Assembly (NCBI RefSeq): GCF_037975245.1
Contig: NC_092577.1
Coordinates: 385,001-449,000 of the forward strand
DNA length: 64,000 bases
Source of the DNA: Apostichopus japonicus
Taxonomy: Eukaryota > Echinodermata > Holothuroidea > Aspidochirotida > Stichopodidae
Direction of reading: 5' to 3'
Shown here: positions 59,101 to 64,000 of the stretch, in pieces
Layout of the letters: the number at the start of each line of letters is the position of its first letter
Position numbering within the stretch: the stretch's first letter is position 1
Position numbers and translations under genes: made by a program
Notes under the pieces: generated by a model
What the model was told of the DNA's origin: nothing
The model's database searches: none
The model's input: only the letters and a program-made list of their open reading frames with translations

Positions 59101-62086
59101 ATTATAATTATATATTCAACAGACATTATATTAATATATATATGACGAGAATTAGTCCATTAACCATAGATTCCATTTTTCAACTCTCTTGACCTCAACT
59201 TACTGAAACTTTTACTCTTCTGCAAACAGACTGGTTAGTTTGGTAGAGTTGATTTGTTCACACCTTGCCATGTCTGCCTTGATATGATAGTGATTTGGCT
59301 ACTAGCTGTGTGAAGAGTTGCATAATAGACAAATATGCAGCTCAACTAAGGTGCGAAAAGATGGGACTGATCACTCAGCTAACCAACTGGCAAAACCTGC
59401 CGTTCAGTACAAACGACAGGTTTTTGGATGCAACCTATAGCTAATGGACACTTTCGTGGCATGCAACTTATTTAAGCAAACAAACCAGAATTGATCAGTT
59501 ACTAAGTGGTCATTGTTAGGGATGACAATTTGACACAATAATGAAGGAATTTTTAAGTGAACAGTCCACACTTTCATACCAATACTGTACAATATTCAGC
59601 TTGACTTCATTTACCATGCACATGGAGACTTATGATCAGGTGAGTTATGGTTGCTACAGAAACAGTGCTGTTATAACATTGTAAACATTTACATTCTAAG
59701 ACCAATGGTTTATCATGACCAAATGTGTCCTAGTAACCATAGTGATACACAGAATGTATCACTGGGCAATCATGATCATGTGTGTCCTAGCTGTAACCAT
59801 AGTGATGCACAGAATGCATCACTGGGCAATCATGATCATGTGTGTCCTAGCTGTAACCATAGTGATACACAGAATGTATCACTGGGAAGTCATGATCAGG
59901 TGTGTCCTGTAACCATAGTGATACACAGAATGTATCACTGGGCAATCATGATCACGTGTGTCCTAGCTGTAACCATAGTGATAAAGGGTATCACTGGGCA
60001 ATCATGATCATGTGTGTCCTAGCTGTAACCATAGTGATACACAGAATGTATCACTGGGCAGTCATGATCATGTGTGTCCTAGCTGTAACCATAGTGATAG
60101 AATGTATCACTGGGCAATCATGATCATATGTGTCCTGTAACCATAGTGATACACAGAATGTATCACTGGGCAGTCATGATCAGGTGTGTCCTAGCTGTAA
60201 CCATAGTGATAGAATGTATCACTGGGCAGTCATAATCATGTGTCTCCCAGTAACCATAGTGATAGAATGTATCTCTGGGCAATCATGATCATGTCTCTCC
60301 CAGTAACCATAGTGATAGAATGTATCACTGGGCAATCATGATCATGTGTCTCCCAGTAACCATAGTGATAGAATGTATCACTGGGCAATCATGATCATAT
60401 GTGTCCTGTAACCATAGTGATACACAGAATGTATCACTGGGCAGTCATGATCAGGTGTGTCCTAGCTGTAACCATAGTGATAGAATGTATCACTGGGCAG
60501 TCATGATCATGTGTCTCCCAGTAACCATAGTGATAGAATGTATCTCTGGGCAATCATGATCATGTGTCTCCCAGTAACCATAGTGATAGAATGTATCTCT
60601 GGGCAATAATGATCATGTGTCTCCCAGTAACCATAGTGATAGAATGTATCACTGGGCAATCATGATCATGTGTCTCCCAGTAACCATAGTGATAGAATGT
60701 ATCTCTGGGCAATCATGACCAGGTGTCTCCCAGTAACCATAGTGATAGAATGTATCACTGGGCAATCATGATCATGTGTCCAGTAACTATAGAGATTGGA
60801 AGAATGCACTACTGATGATCGAGTATGCACAAGGTACTAGATAAAAGTACTTTCACAACATTTTACCATGGTGATTGTACCACTAGTCAATCAAAGGTAT
60901 TTTACAGTCACCATAGAAATAGTGCTTTCATAACATTTCATCAGGCTGATTACATACATACTGGCCAATCATGATCAAGGTATATCATTGCGATAATTAC
61001 CATAGAAACAGAGCAGACTGTACCAACTTACCAGGCAGACTGTACCACTGGGTGGAGTAGGTATCCAACATAGGTACAGCATCAACCTCTTAGTTAGTTC
61101 AAACACCCGATTAGCTTTGGTCTCCAAACTGGGAATCAAACTGTAGTATAGAAAGGAGCAATATAATCTGACATATAATTTGCAACAATTACTCACATTA
61201 ATGCGCAATGGCAAAAATTGAGCTTTGAACATGAAATTGTGTACAGATATAACACAGAAACCATTATATTGAATTACTGCAGTGTGTTAGATTTCATAGA
61301 GCTCATGTGATATCTTACAAGTTCATACCTTGAGAGACATGATTTTATTGTACTGAAGTACGGCTGGGCTGATACAAAGCACACTGACACAGGAACCCAG
61401 CAAGGAACATCAGAAGGAGATCTGGACCGTGGGAAGAGTTGGTGTACATCTGAATGGCAAACCTACCAAAGAACAATGTACATTATTACATGATAAAACA
61501 TTAGAGTTGGTGTACATCTGAATGGCAAACCTATTAATGAACAATGTACATTATTACAGATAAAACATTACATATACCATCATACACAGCAGGAATTAGT
61601 AATATCTACACTTAATCAAAGATTAATTTCAATAATAACTGTCAAAACTATTAAAATTGATTTACATTTGGTCTAGGTCTTCACCTATTAAGGTTTTTGT
61701 TATTGACTTCAACATATGATATAATTATACTTCATTTGAGCTATTAAAGATTAGTTAAGTGGATAAACCACTCAGAAACCTCCACTCTAGCACTGAGGAT
61801 CAAGGTCATCTTCATTACAATCTAAAGTTACAGATAGAGGAAAAGCTTTCTCCTGCTGATACAAGTTTACTGAGTTTTACAATTTATTACCAACAATGAT
61901 ATTAGACAAACAAAAGAATATGTAAGTTATGTAGAAAGCGATAACTTTAACTTGCCTTGTCTGTATAATAGAGACGATAAAATGTAAGGCATGTTGCATA
62001 AGAGCGGGTTCCTTTGATGCTGGTCAGTACTAAAAACAGGAATTTGAATTTCTCCTGTGGTTCTTCACGAAGAACAGATGCATCGC
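22990..62086 (-). CDS. DENND3: DENND3-like Rab GEF gene: DENN, PHenn-like and WD40 regions (5' end missing)
   Basis: Twenty-three coding exons can be joined by consensus splice sites into one open frame of about 1,104 codons plus stop; phases agree at every junction. Order in the partial protein: uDENN/cDENN (about 1-275), dDENN and a helical linker (about 275-405), a linker rich in charged helices (405-595), a PHenn-like stretch (about 595-700), then WD40-type repeats to the end (about 800-1104), shown by WAG-, VWACS- and DGKVAIW-type blade strands. This order is that of vertebrate DENND3 (about 1,200 residues), a ULK-regulated exchange factor for Rab12 in endosome and autophagy traffic; the function here is inferred from homology. 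About 80-100 N-terminal residues are missing. Introns are filled with satellites up to 7.4 kb, and several exon ends are themselves tandemly duplicated. Confidence 0.88.
24186..24311 (-). CDS. DENND3: DENND3-like exon 22: WD40 blade
   Basis: Forty-two codons, phase 0 at both ends, acceptor CATTCCAG and donor GTAAGT. Includes LWAGCNRQGQLVCWNTST, a typical WD40 strand pair. Its upstream intron holds the 80-bp satellite. Confidence 0.9.
24358..27135. repeat. 80-bp satellite built of two 40-bp half units, about 35 copies
   Basis: The period is exactly 80 bp over most of the array. Each unit is a dimer of related halves, 'gcaggtagatagagtgcagt...' and 'acaggtacatagagtg(a/c)tgt...'. The right margin (26960-27130) reverts to shorter 40-bp-type units, suggesting the ancestral monomer. 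It lies in the intron between exons 21 and 22; reading frames on the minus strand are repeat artefacts. Confidence 0.92.
27226..27350 (-). CDS. DENND3: DENND3-like exon 21: WD40 blade
   Basis: 125 bases; acceptor CATCCAAAG (weak) and donor GTAAGT. Encodes YDVQVVTENGDVLYSF and QTILIIDDQ. The acceptor is the least certain in the gene because the AAG end lacks a strong pyrimidine tract. Confidence 0.78.
27597..27736 (-). CDS. DENND3: DENND3-like exon 20: WD40 blade
   Basis: 140 bases; acceptor TTTCCACAG and donor GTGAGT. Encodes VAFTASMNGQIITWNIET, a WD40 strand pair, and HHDNKLWC. Confidence 0.88.
28089..28240 (-). CDS. DENND3: DENND3-like exon 19: WD40 blade
   Basis: 152 bases; acceptor CTGTTTCAG and donor AAAAG|GTTGGT. 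Encodes VWAGSFNARIHVIDTQSF and HKDIVSDMILSEDKR. Confidence 0.88.
28933..29060 (-). CDS. DENND3: DENND3-like exon 18: WD40 blade
   Basis: 128 bases; donor GTGAGT and acceptor TTTGATAG. A second in-register AG four bases further (ATAGATAG) is an alternative that would shift the frame. Encodes TPRLWCAMGEGRIKVFDG. Confidence 0.85.
29640..34725. repeat. 43-bp satellite, about 115 copies, in a DENND3-like intron
   Basis: Unit 'gcctgaacattctagctaat' + 'gactaacaatgttatgagat' + 'gaa'. Variants include a 48-bp form ('cattctattctag'), 'cattcaagct', 'cctgtacatt' and 'aacagtgtt'. It fills the intron between exons 17 and 18. Variant order repeats with an 870-bp period in part of the array. Confidence 0.95.
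34829..34973 (-). CDS. DENND3: DENND3-like exon 17: start of WD40 region
   Basis: 145 bases; acceptor CAATTCAG and donor A|GTAAGC. Encodes QLCHFTKLKDEGMDMVHLD and TVEAMVYTPG, linker into the first WD40 blade. Confidence 0.85.
35240..35692. repeat. CACACC-rich simple tandem repeat
   Basis: Degenerate units of about 13-16 bases around 'caccacaccgttgcat'. All three plus-strand frames are open for long stretches because the repeat lacks stops; the His/Thr-rich products are not genes. Intronic, between exons 16 and 17. Confidence 0.9.
35826..36090 (-). repeat. 64-bp tandem duplication of an exon 3' end with its splice donor, 4 copies
   Basis: The last codons of exon 16 (IDAMHSRQLDGAAL) with the donor GTAAGT and following intron bases are repeated three more times downstream. 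Each extra copy keeps TTA|GTAAGTTATC, with one coding change (GGA to AGA). Confidence 0.92.
36038..36258 (-). CDS. DENND3: DENND3-like exon 16
   Basis: 221 bases; acceptor CAACAACAG and donor GTAAGT, ending phase 0. Encodes FEANLKSERNSWFTLLKEL and a helical stretch ending RQLDGAAL. It lies between the PHenn-like part and the WD40 region. Confidence 0.88.
36630..36760 (-). CDS. DENND3: DENND3-like exon 15: PHenn-like region
   Basis: 131 bases; acceptor TTCCTTTTCAG and donor GTATGA. Encodes VFFLTGGRNEYCEVIRI, the strand pattern seen in the PH-like PHenn domain of DENND3, which in mammals regulates exchange activity. Confidence 0.85.
36850..37310. repeat. 23-24-bp degenerate tandem repeat
   Basis: Units of the type 'gcatattaaatatgtccc' recur with substitutions through the intron between exons 14 and 15. 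Confidence 0.8.
37823..38220 (-). repeat. 129-bp tandem duplication of exon 14 end plus donor, 3 copies
   Basis: Period 129 bp (43 codons). The functional copy is the 3' part of exon 14 (FYEDHLDNTESVLKLS through VMTDKR and GTGAGT). Two further copies follow in the intron, each with the same coding-like sequence and donor but with no acceptor or pyrimidine tract of its own; read-through meets TGA at the donor. Confidence 0.92.
38092..38272 (-). CDS. DENND3: DENND3-like exon 14: PHenn-like region start
   Basis: 181 bases; acceptor TATTTTCAG and donor AAAAG|GTGAGT. Encodes FLHFLNAWKEADEEVKLVP and FYEDHLDNTESVLKLS, matching the conserved start of the DENND3 PHenn region. Confidence 0.9.
38605..38703 (-). 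CDS. DENND3: DENND3-like exon 13
   Basis: 99 bases; acceptor TTTATTTTAG and donor GTAAAA. Encodes FTTRIQLHEIAIDVAVIERL. Linker region. Confidence 0.87.
39182..39351 (-). CDS. DENND3: DENND3-like exon 12
   Basis: 170 bases; acceptor CTTTGCTAG and donor GTAAGT. Encodes LIADRLGKLTEDEINQLQG, then a Pro-rich linker (RLRPIPISLEDLIPEP). Confidence 0.88.
39768..39904 (-). CDS. DENND3: DENND3-like exon 11
   Basis: 137 bases; acceptor GTTATTACAG and donor GTAAGT. Encodes SVRASYLYMRGMLHIACYK and GLNDFHRLFSTDMSILPL. Confidence 0.88.
40858..40907 (-). CDS. DENND3: DENND3-like exon 10 (50 bases)
   Basis: A short exon between TTTTTTTGTAG and GTAAAC; encodes GHSYFQTCIQMLNDEIE in phase with both neighbours, which is the main support. 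Confidence 0.82.
41020..41665. repeat. About 32-34-bp CA-rich minisatellite
   Basis: Units of the type 'cacatccacacccagaaacc' + 'acaccatcatgtc' with many variants. Intronic, between exons 9 and 10. The 128-codon plus-strand frame is a repeat artefact. Confidence 0.9.
41960..42066 (-). CDS. DENND3: DENND3-like exon 9
   Basis: 107 bases; acceptor ATTTGATCAG and donor GTGAGT. Encodes LRRSSISCTQGSSKRQS, a Ser/Arg-rich possibly phosphorylated stretch, and FQLPNFMDFMD. Confidence 0.85.
42140..42156. repeat. Poly-G tract
   Basis: An uninterrupted run of about 15 G on the plus strand in the intron between exons 8 and 9, so a C tract in the transcript. Confidence 0.85.
42585..42905. repeat. Degenerate short tandem repeats
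   Basis: 'cctacactgctg...taaccactagc(t/c)caatc(a/g)atta' occurs twice (about 2610 and 2660 within 40-kb coordinates 42610-42715), followed by diverged 'tacaaccct...ctggtta' motifs. Intronic. Confidence 0.5.
43021..43715 (-). repeat. 59-bp minisatellite carrying exon 8 end and its splice donor, 12 copies
   Basis: In gene sense each unit reads CTGACCAGGGAAG|GTAATATGCT followed by AT-rich intron bases. The first copy is the real end of exon 8. Eleven more follow, most with an intact AG|GTAATATG donor; two shortened units lack five or six bases before the donor, one reads 'ccaagg' and one is altered to 'ccataag'. Confidence 0.93.
43697..43830 (-). CDS. DENND3: DENND3-like exon 8
   Basis: 134 bases; acceptor TATACGTAG and donor AAG|GTAATA. 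Encodes MFKLDIFKPFLEDRLNKKND then YYTQVEKRI. Ends directly in the first unit of the 59-bp array. Confidence 0.85.
44255..51710. repeat. 98-bp satellite, about 75 copies, with 2,254-bp higher-order repeat
   Basis: Unit contains 'gtagacagagaagaatgttt', 'actagatgtctcctgtacat', 'agacagtaatgtaactaggt', 'gtcccctacagacacttaat' and 'gacaagacactgtccctt'. Variants (GACAAG for GAGAAG, TCATG for TCCTG, ATTACG for ACTAGG, AACGAC for AATGAC) recur in the same order 2,254 bp apart, which is 23 units. Fills the intron between exons 7 and 8. Confidence 0.95.
51711..52060. other. Intron sequence next to exon 7
   Basis: Decayed edge of the 98-bp array to about 51850, then unique AT-rich intron. Confidence 0.4.
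52061..52250 (-). repeat. 80-bp tandem duplication of exon 7 end with its donor, 3 copies
   Basis: Copies start at about 52061, 52141 and 52221, period 80. Each has the exon-7-like end (AGGGATTTCTATGCTGAG or close) followed by GTAAAA. Only the rightmost is joined to the full exon. Confidence 0.9.
52224..52479 (-). CDS. DENND3: DENND3-like exon 7: dDENN and helical linker
   Basis: 256 bases; acceptor TTTTGACAG and donor GTAAAA. Encodes YDLVMMGLPDEVSIQREM, FQKQIQDCFLELMATIF and DLQDYYSFEQKRLKKEEF, with strongly helical charged sequence after the DENN core. Confidence 0.9.
52955..53335. repeat. About 62-bp degenerate tandem repeat, about 6 copies
   Basis: Unit around 'atctgctattagaggtatgg' + 'atagttgggtgacttgatat'. 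Intronic, between exons 6 and 7. Confidence 0.85.
53340..54175. other. Intron sequence, nothing recognised
   Basis: AT-rich intron between exons 6 and 7, without a supported exon or repeat. Confidence 0.4.
54180..56440. repeat. 61-bp satellite, about 36 copies
   Basis: Unit 'tacattacatggataatcat' + 'gaataggcaggcagtggtac' + 'gtgtgtaacactatctcaac' + 'c'. Variants 'gcatacatgtttaaaactaa' and 'caagtataatc' recur in order about 795 bp apart (13 units). Intronic, between exons 6 and 7. Confidence 0.95.
57033..57139 (-). CDS. DENND3: DENND3-like exon 6: dDENN start
   Basis: 107 bases; acceptor GATTTCAG and donor CCG|GTGAGT. Encodes VEGLVVVDIEACQV and PSLPHAAVCAFKNR. The VVVDIE strand is characteristic of the end of the cDENN core. 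Confidence 0.9.
57616..57756 (-). CDS. DENND3: DENND3-like exon 5: cDENN
   Basis: 141 bases; acceptor TTTCTTGCAG and donor GTAATA. Encodes FKWPFVYVPVLCSSLLDFLE and APSCFVMG, the conserved PF-W-FVYVP-LP---L-FL-AP-P---G pattern of cDENN domains. Confidence 0.95.
57835..58425. repeat. 'cttctattccatg' simple tandem repeat
   Basis: Degenerate units around 'cttctattcaatg' and 'ttatttcaatctattattcaatg'. All three plus frames are open and encode Leu/Phe/Ser-rich peptides; these are not genes. Intronic. Confidence 0.9.
58575..58640. repeat. 'ttaattaccttta' short tandem repeat
   Basis: Four to five short units in the intron between exons 4 and 5. Confidence 0.75.
58889..59089 (-). CDS. DENND3: DENND3-like exon 4: cDENN
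   Basis: 201 bases (67 codons), phase 0 at both ends; acceptor CTGTTTGCAG and donor GTAAAT. Encodes IPLHIPFLCLSADQILEV and ALMTQQSIVFLSNDYALLTP, the central cDENN signature (L-fr-L---nil-lf-a-L-E-riv-vS---llt). Confidence 0.95.
59715..60800. repeat. 48-60-bp minisatellite with a hairpin in each unit, about 20 copies
   Basis: Unit contains 'taaccatagtgata...tgtatcactgggcaatcatgatcatgtgt'. The part GTGATACA-CAGAA-TGTATCAC is a perfect 8-bp inverted repeat; shorter units keep AGTGATA...TATCACT. Intronic, between exons 3 and 4. Plus-strand frames here are artefacts. Confidence 0.9.
61032..61140 (-). CDS. DENND3: DENND3-like exon 3: uDENN/cDENN junction
   Basis: 109 bases; acceptor TATACTACAG and donor GTAAGT. 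Encodes LIPSLETKANRVFELTKRL and LYLCWIPTPPSGTVCL. Confidence 0.9.
61329..61462 (-). CDS. DENND3: DENND3-like exon 2: uDENN
   Basis: 134 bases; acceptor TTTGGTAG and donor AAG|GTATGA. Encodes CWVPVSVCFVSAQPYFSTIK, the uDENN signature (y-P-alc-lS--PfF). Its 5' end is duplicated just upstream. Confidence 0.93.
61436..61570 (-). repeat. About 66-bp duplication of exon 2 start with its acceptor, 2 copies
   Basis: 'gttggtgtacatctgaatgg' + 'caaacct' (exon 2 start, TAG acceptor) and the following 'gaacaatgtacattattaca' are repeated with period about 66 bp. The outer copy keeps an AG before the exon-like sequence but has a poorer pyrimidine context. Confidence 0.85.
61956..62086 (-). CDS. DENND3: DENND3-like exon 1 seen: uDENN
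   Basis: 131 bases; acceptor CATCTTTTAG and a GC donor (AAG|GCAAGT), the consensus of GC-AG introns. Encodes FKFLFLVLTSIKGTRSYATC and LTFYRLYYTDK, the first uDENN strands. Starts with two bases of a split codon, so at least one more coding exon lies upstream. Confidence 0.9.
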
Positions 62087-63715
62087 CTAAAAGATGTTGG
62101 GTTTGGAGGTAAGACAAGGATACAAATTATAATACATAATAGTCAGGCTATTGTAACCGTAGTAACATGCATTTCTATAAATGTTTTCCATATCCATTAA
62201 GTACTGTAGTTATTGCTACTAGGATTTTATAAGTTGAGTCTGCAAGACTCAACGTCTTGAAAATGTTTATGCCTGCTCAGAAAAACTTGCGTACCTGTAG
62301 TCCTCCATGAAAACATGCACTTTGCAGAATACTTAGCTATAATGACCCCTGACAAGACATTGGCCTTTGCACAACGAAAGTCTATAGGAAGAAACATCAA
62401 ATGATGAAACTTGTAGCTAATATACAAGAACAAAATGACTGTCAAATTCGGAAGCAGGAAATCCATAGACTTATTACCATATGCTGGCCTAGGCATCATG
62501 CAGTACACACTCTTGTATGAATATCAAATATTAAAAACATGTTAAGTAAAACAAGTGACAAGAGAGGAATTGCAAGAATAAAAATACGGCATAAATTACG
62601 TTTAGATCTCAATGACACAAGCACACGCCCCTTAAAGGCCTAGTACTTGCTCCCAACTTTTATGAGCCCCTGTCGAAAGTTACCATTAACAGTTACCCAT
62701 ACAACTTATTCTTAAGTTTTATTCAAAGTTGAACAAAGTTCCTACCACTATAGGCAATTCAGTCTAACCCAACCAGTTCTGACCCCTTTCCCATTACATG
62801 CCTACAGGTATGTAAATATCTTTTTATGCAATGTCGATTAAAAACTTTAGCACCAATGGCTACTTTTGACAAAGTATGAACTATATAGTTTACACTCACA
62901 AAAAATTTAACTGAAGCATGTGGTCAAAAGGGGCCGCAAAAATTCTTGCAAGTTTGCAACATTTGAAAAAATTACTGTGGTTTTAATGCACATTTTACTT
63001 ATATAGCAACTCAATGCCTGAGTGAACAAACATACTGTGAGATGAAAAATAATTTTTAGCATCCCAAACAATTCATAAATTGTCTCAACTCATTACATTT
63101 TGTGATCAAAACAATGATTCAAATATAGTTACAATTCTACTACAACTTCGTACCATGAACGCTACTTGTCAAAATATGGAACAACAAGGCCGAACTTTAT
63201 GATATTTGAGTGCACACATATGATAGCCTACTGTATAGCACAAACTTTGCTATCGCTACAAAGGGGAACGTTACAAGTAGTTGCAGTTAAACAATATATA
63301 CTTTTTGTTCATTTAGCACAACAGATGCAAGAATGTTTCCAGACAATAGGTAAGGGACTATTAGCCAATCAAGTAAATTTGGACATGCATCATTGACTAC
63401 TGTTTATTTAGCATAAAAATCTCTGCAATGGAAGTGTTGTTAACTCTGTACTTTGCAGTTGATTGTTATGATCAATTTGTTTTCAAACATATTCAATCAT
63501 TTGTACAAAGGATTGGAAGATATTTTGATTCTTTTGAGGAGAGGTTTTTGAAAAGAAAAAATTATATTCATTCAAAAAAGTGATTGTTATGTTTTGCATA
63601 GGCCTAGCTGTGAGTGTGTGTAATACTTGGGTTTGTTTGCACCCACACAAGCAATTTGAAGGTTTTGCGTCCCTGGCTAAAAGATTGTGTCCCAGATGCA
63701 GACTCCTGCGGTCGA
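62087..63715. other. Probable 5' intron of the DENND3-like gene
   Basis: No N-terminal exon could be recognised on the minus strand. Short frames (for example 62227-62508 on the minus strand) show no DENN or signal features and are not called. Confidence 0.4.
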
Positions 63716-63717
63716 AA

Positions 63718-63985
63718 TGCTGATAAAGTACTGTCAGTGCTAATTGCTGATAAAGTACTGTTAGTGCTAATTGCTGATAAAGTACTGTTAGTGCTAATTG
63801 CTGATAAAGTATACTATTAGTGATAATTGCTGATAAAGTACTGTTACTGCTACAGTAATTGCTGATAAAGTAATGTAAGTGCTAATTGCTGATAAAGTAT
63901 ACTGTTAGTGCTAATTGCTGATAAAGTACAGTACTGTTAGTGCTAATTGCTGATAAAGTACTGTAAGTGCTAATTATTTGTGATA
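63718..63985. repeat. 27-30-bp tandem repeat at the window edge, about 9 copies
   Basis: Unit 'tgctgataaagtactgttag' + 'tgctaat', with insertions such as 'tactgt' and 'acagt'. It may continue past the right edge. Confidence 0.9.
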
Positions 63986-64000
63986 ATTCAACTAACTTGG

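Noticed and set aside
62227-62508. 93-codon minus-strand frame as the missing DENND3-like N-terminus
   Set aside because: No similarity to uDENN, no suitable donor in the phase needed to join exon 1, and hydrophobic content unlike the family N-terminus.

Overview
The window is animal nuclear DNA: AT-rich, with spliced genes (GT-AG introns), long introns, several families of short DNA transposons and an exceptional load of tandem repeats, by eye more than a third of the sequence. The gene set (a clade-B-like serpin, a RITA1-like gene, a DENND3-like gene) and the style of the repeats suggest an invertebrate deuterostome, most likely an echinoderm. That placement is inference; no taxonomic marker was read.

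Layout. 1-6900: repeat-rich intergenic DNA, including a 293-bp hAT-like MITE and what looks like the diverged 5' flank of a second serpin copy lying left of the window. 7022-8197 (-): a complete serpin whose reactive loop has a dibasic KKR-S bond and whose C-terminus is RDEL; a non-coding first exon is proposed near 9938-10060. 10-16 kb: duplicated serpin-upstream DNA, tandem units carrying DR1 nuclear-receptor-like sites, and two 667-bp hAT-like elements in opposite orientation. 16986-17543 (+): a RITA1-like gene (RBPJ- and tubulin-binding Notch modulator in vertebrates). 18.1-22.4 kb: the convergent gap, with two minisatellites and a 404-bp Harbinger-like MITE. 22990-62086 (-): a DENND3-like gene of which 23 coding exons can be joined in one continuous frame (about 1,104 codons), covering most of the DENN module, a PHenn-like region and the C-terminal WD40 part. 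The N-terminal exon or exons were not found and probably lie at or beyond the right edge.

The most unusual signal is where the minisatellites sit. Besides large intronic satellites (43-bp at 29.6-34.7 kb, 98-bp at 44.3-51.7 kb, 80-bp at 24.4-27.1 kb, 61-bp at 54.2-56.4 kb), at least eight tandem duplications begin inside an exon and carry its boundary: the stop-codon ends of all three genes, four DENND3 exon 3' ends with their splice donors, and one exon 5' end with its acceptor. The result is arrays of real-looking splice donors and repeated protein C-termini directly after the functional copy. Three of the big satellites also show higher-order repeats (2,254, 870 and 795 bp).

The three genes have no evident common pathway: protease inhibition, Notch/microtubule regulation and Rab12-type membrane traffic.
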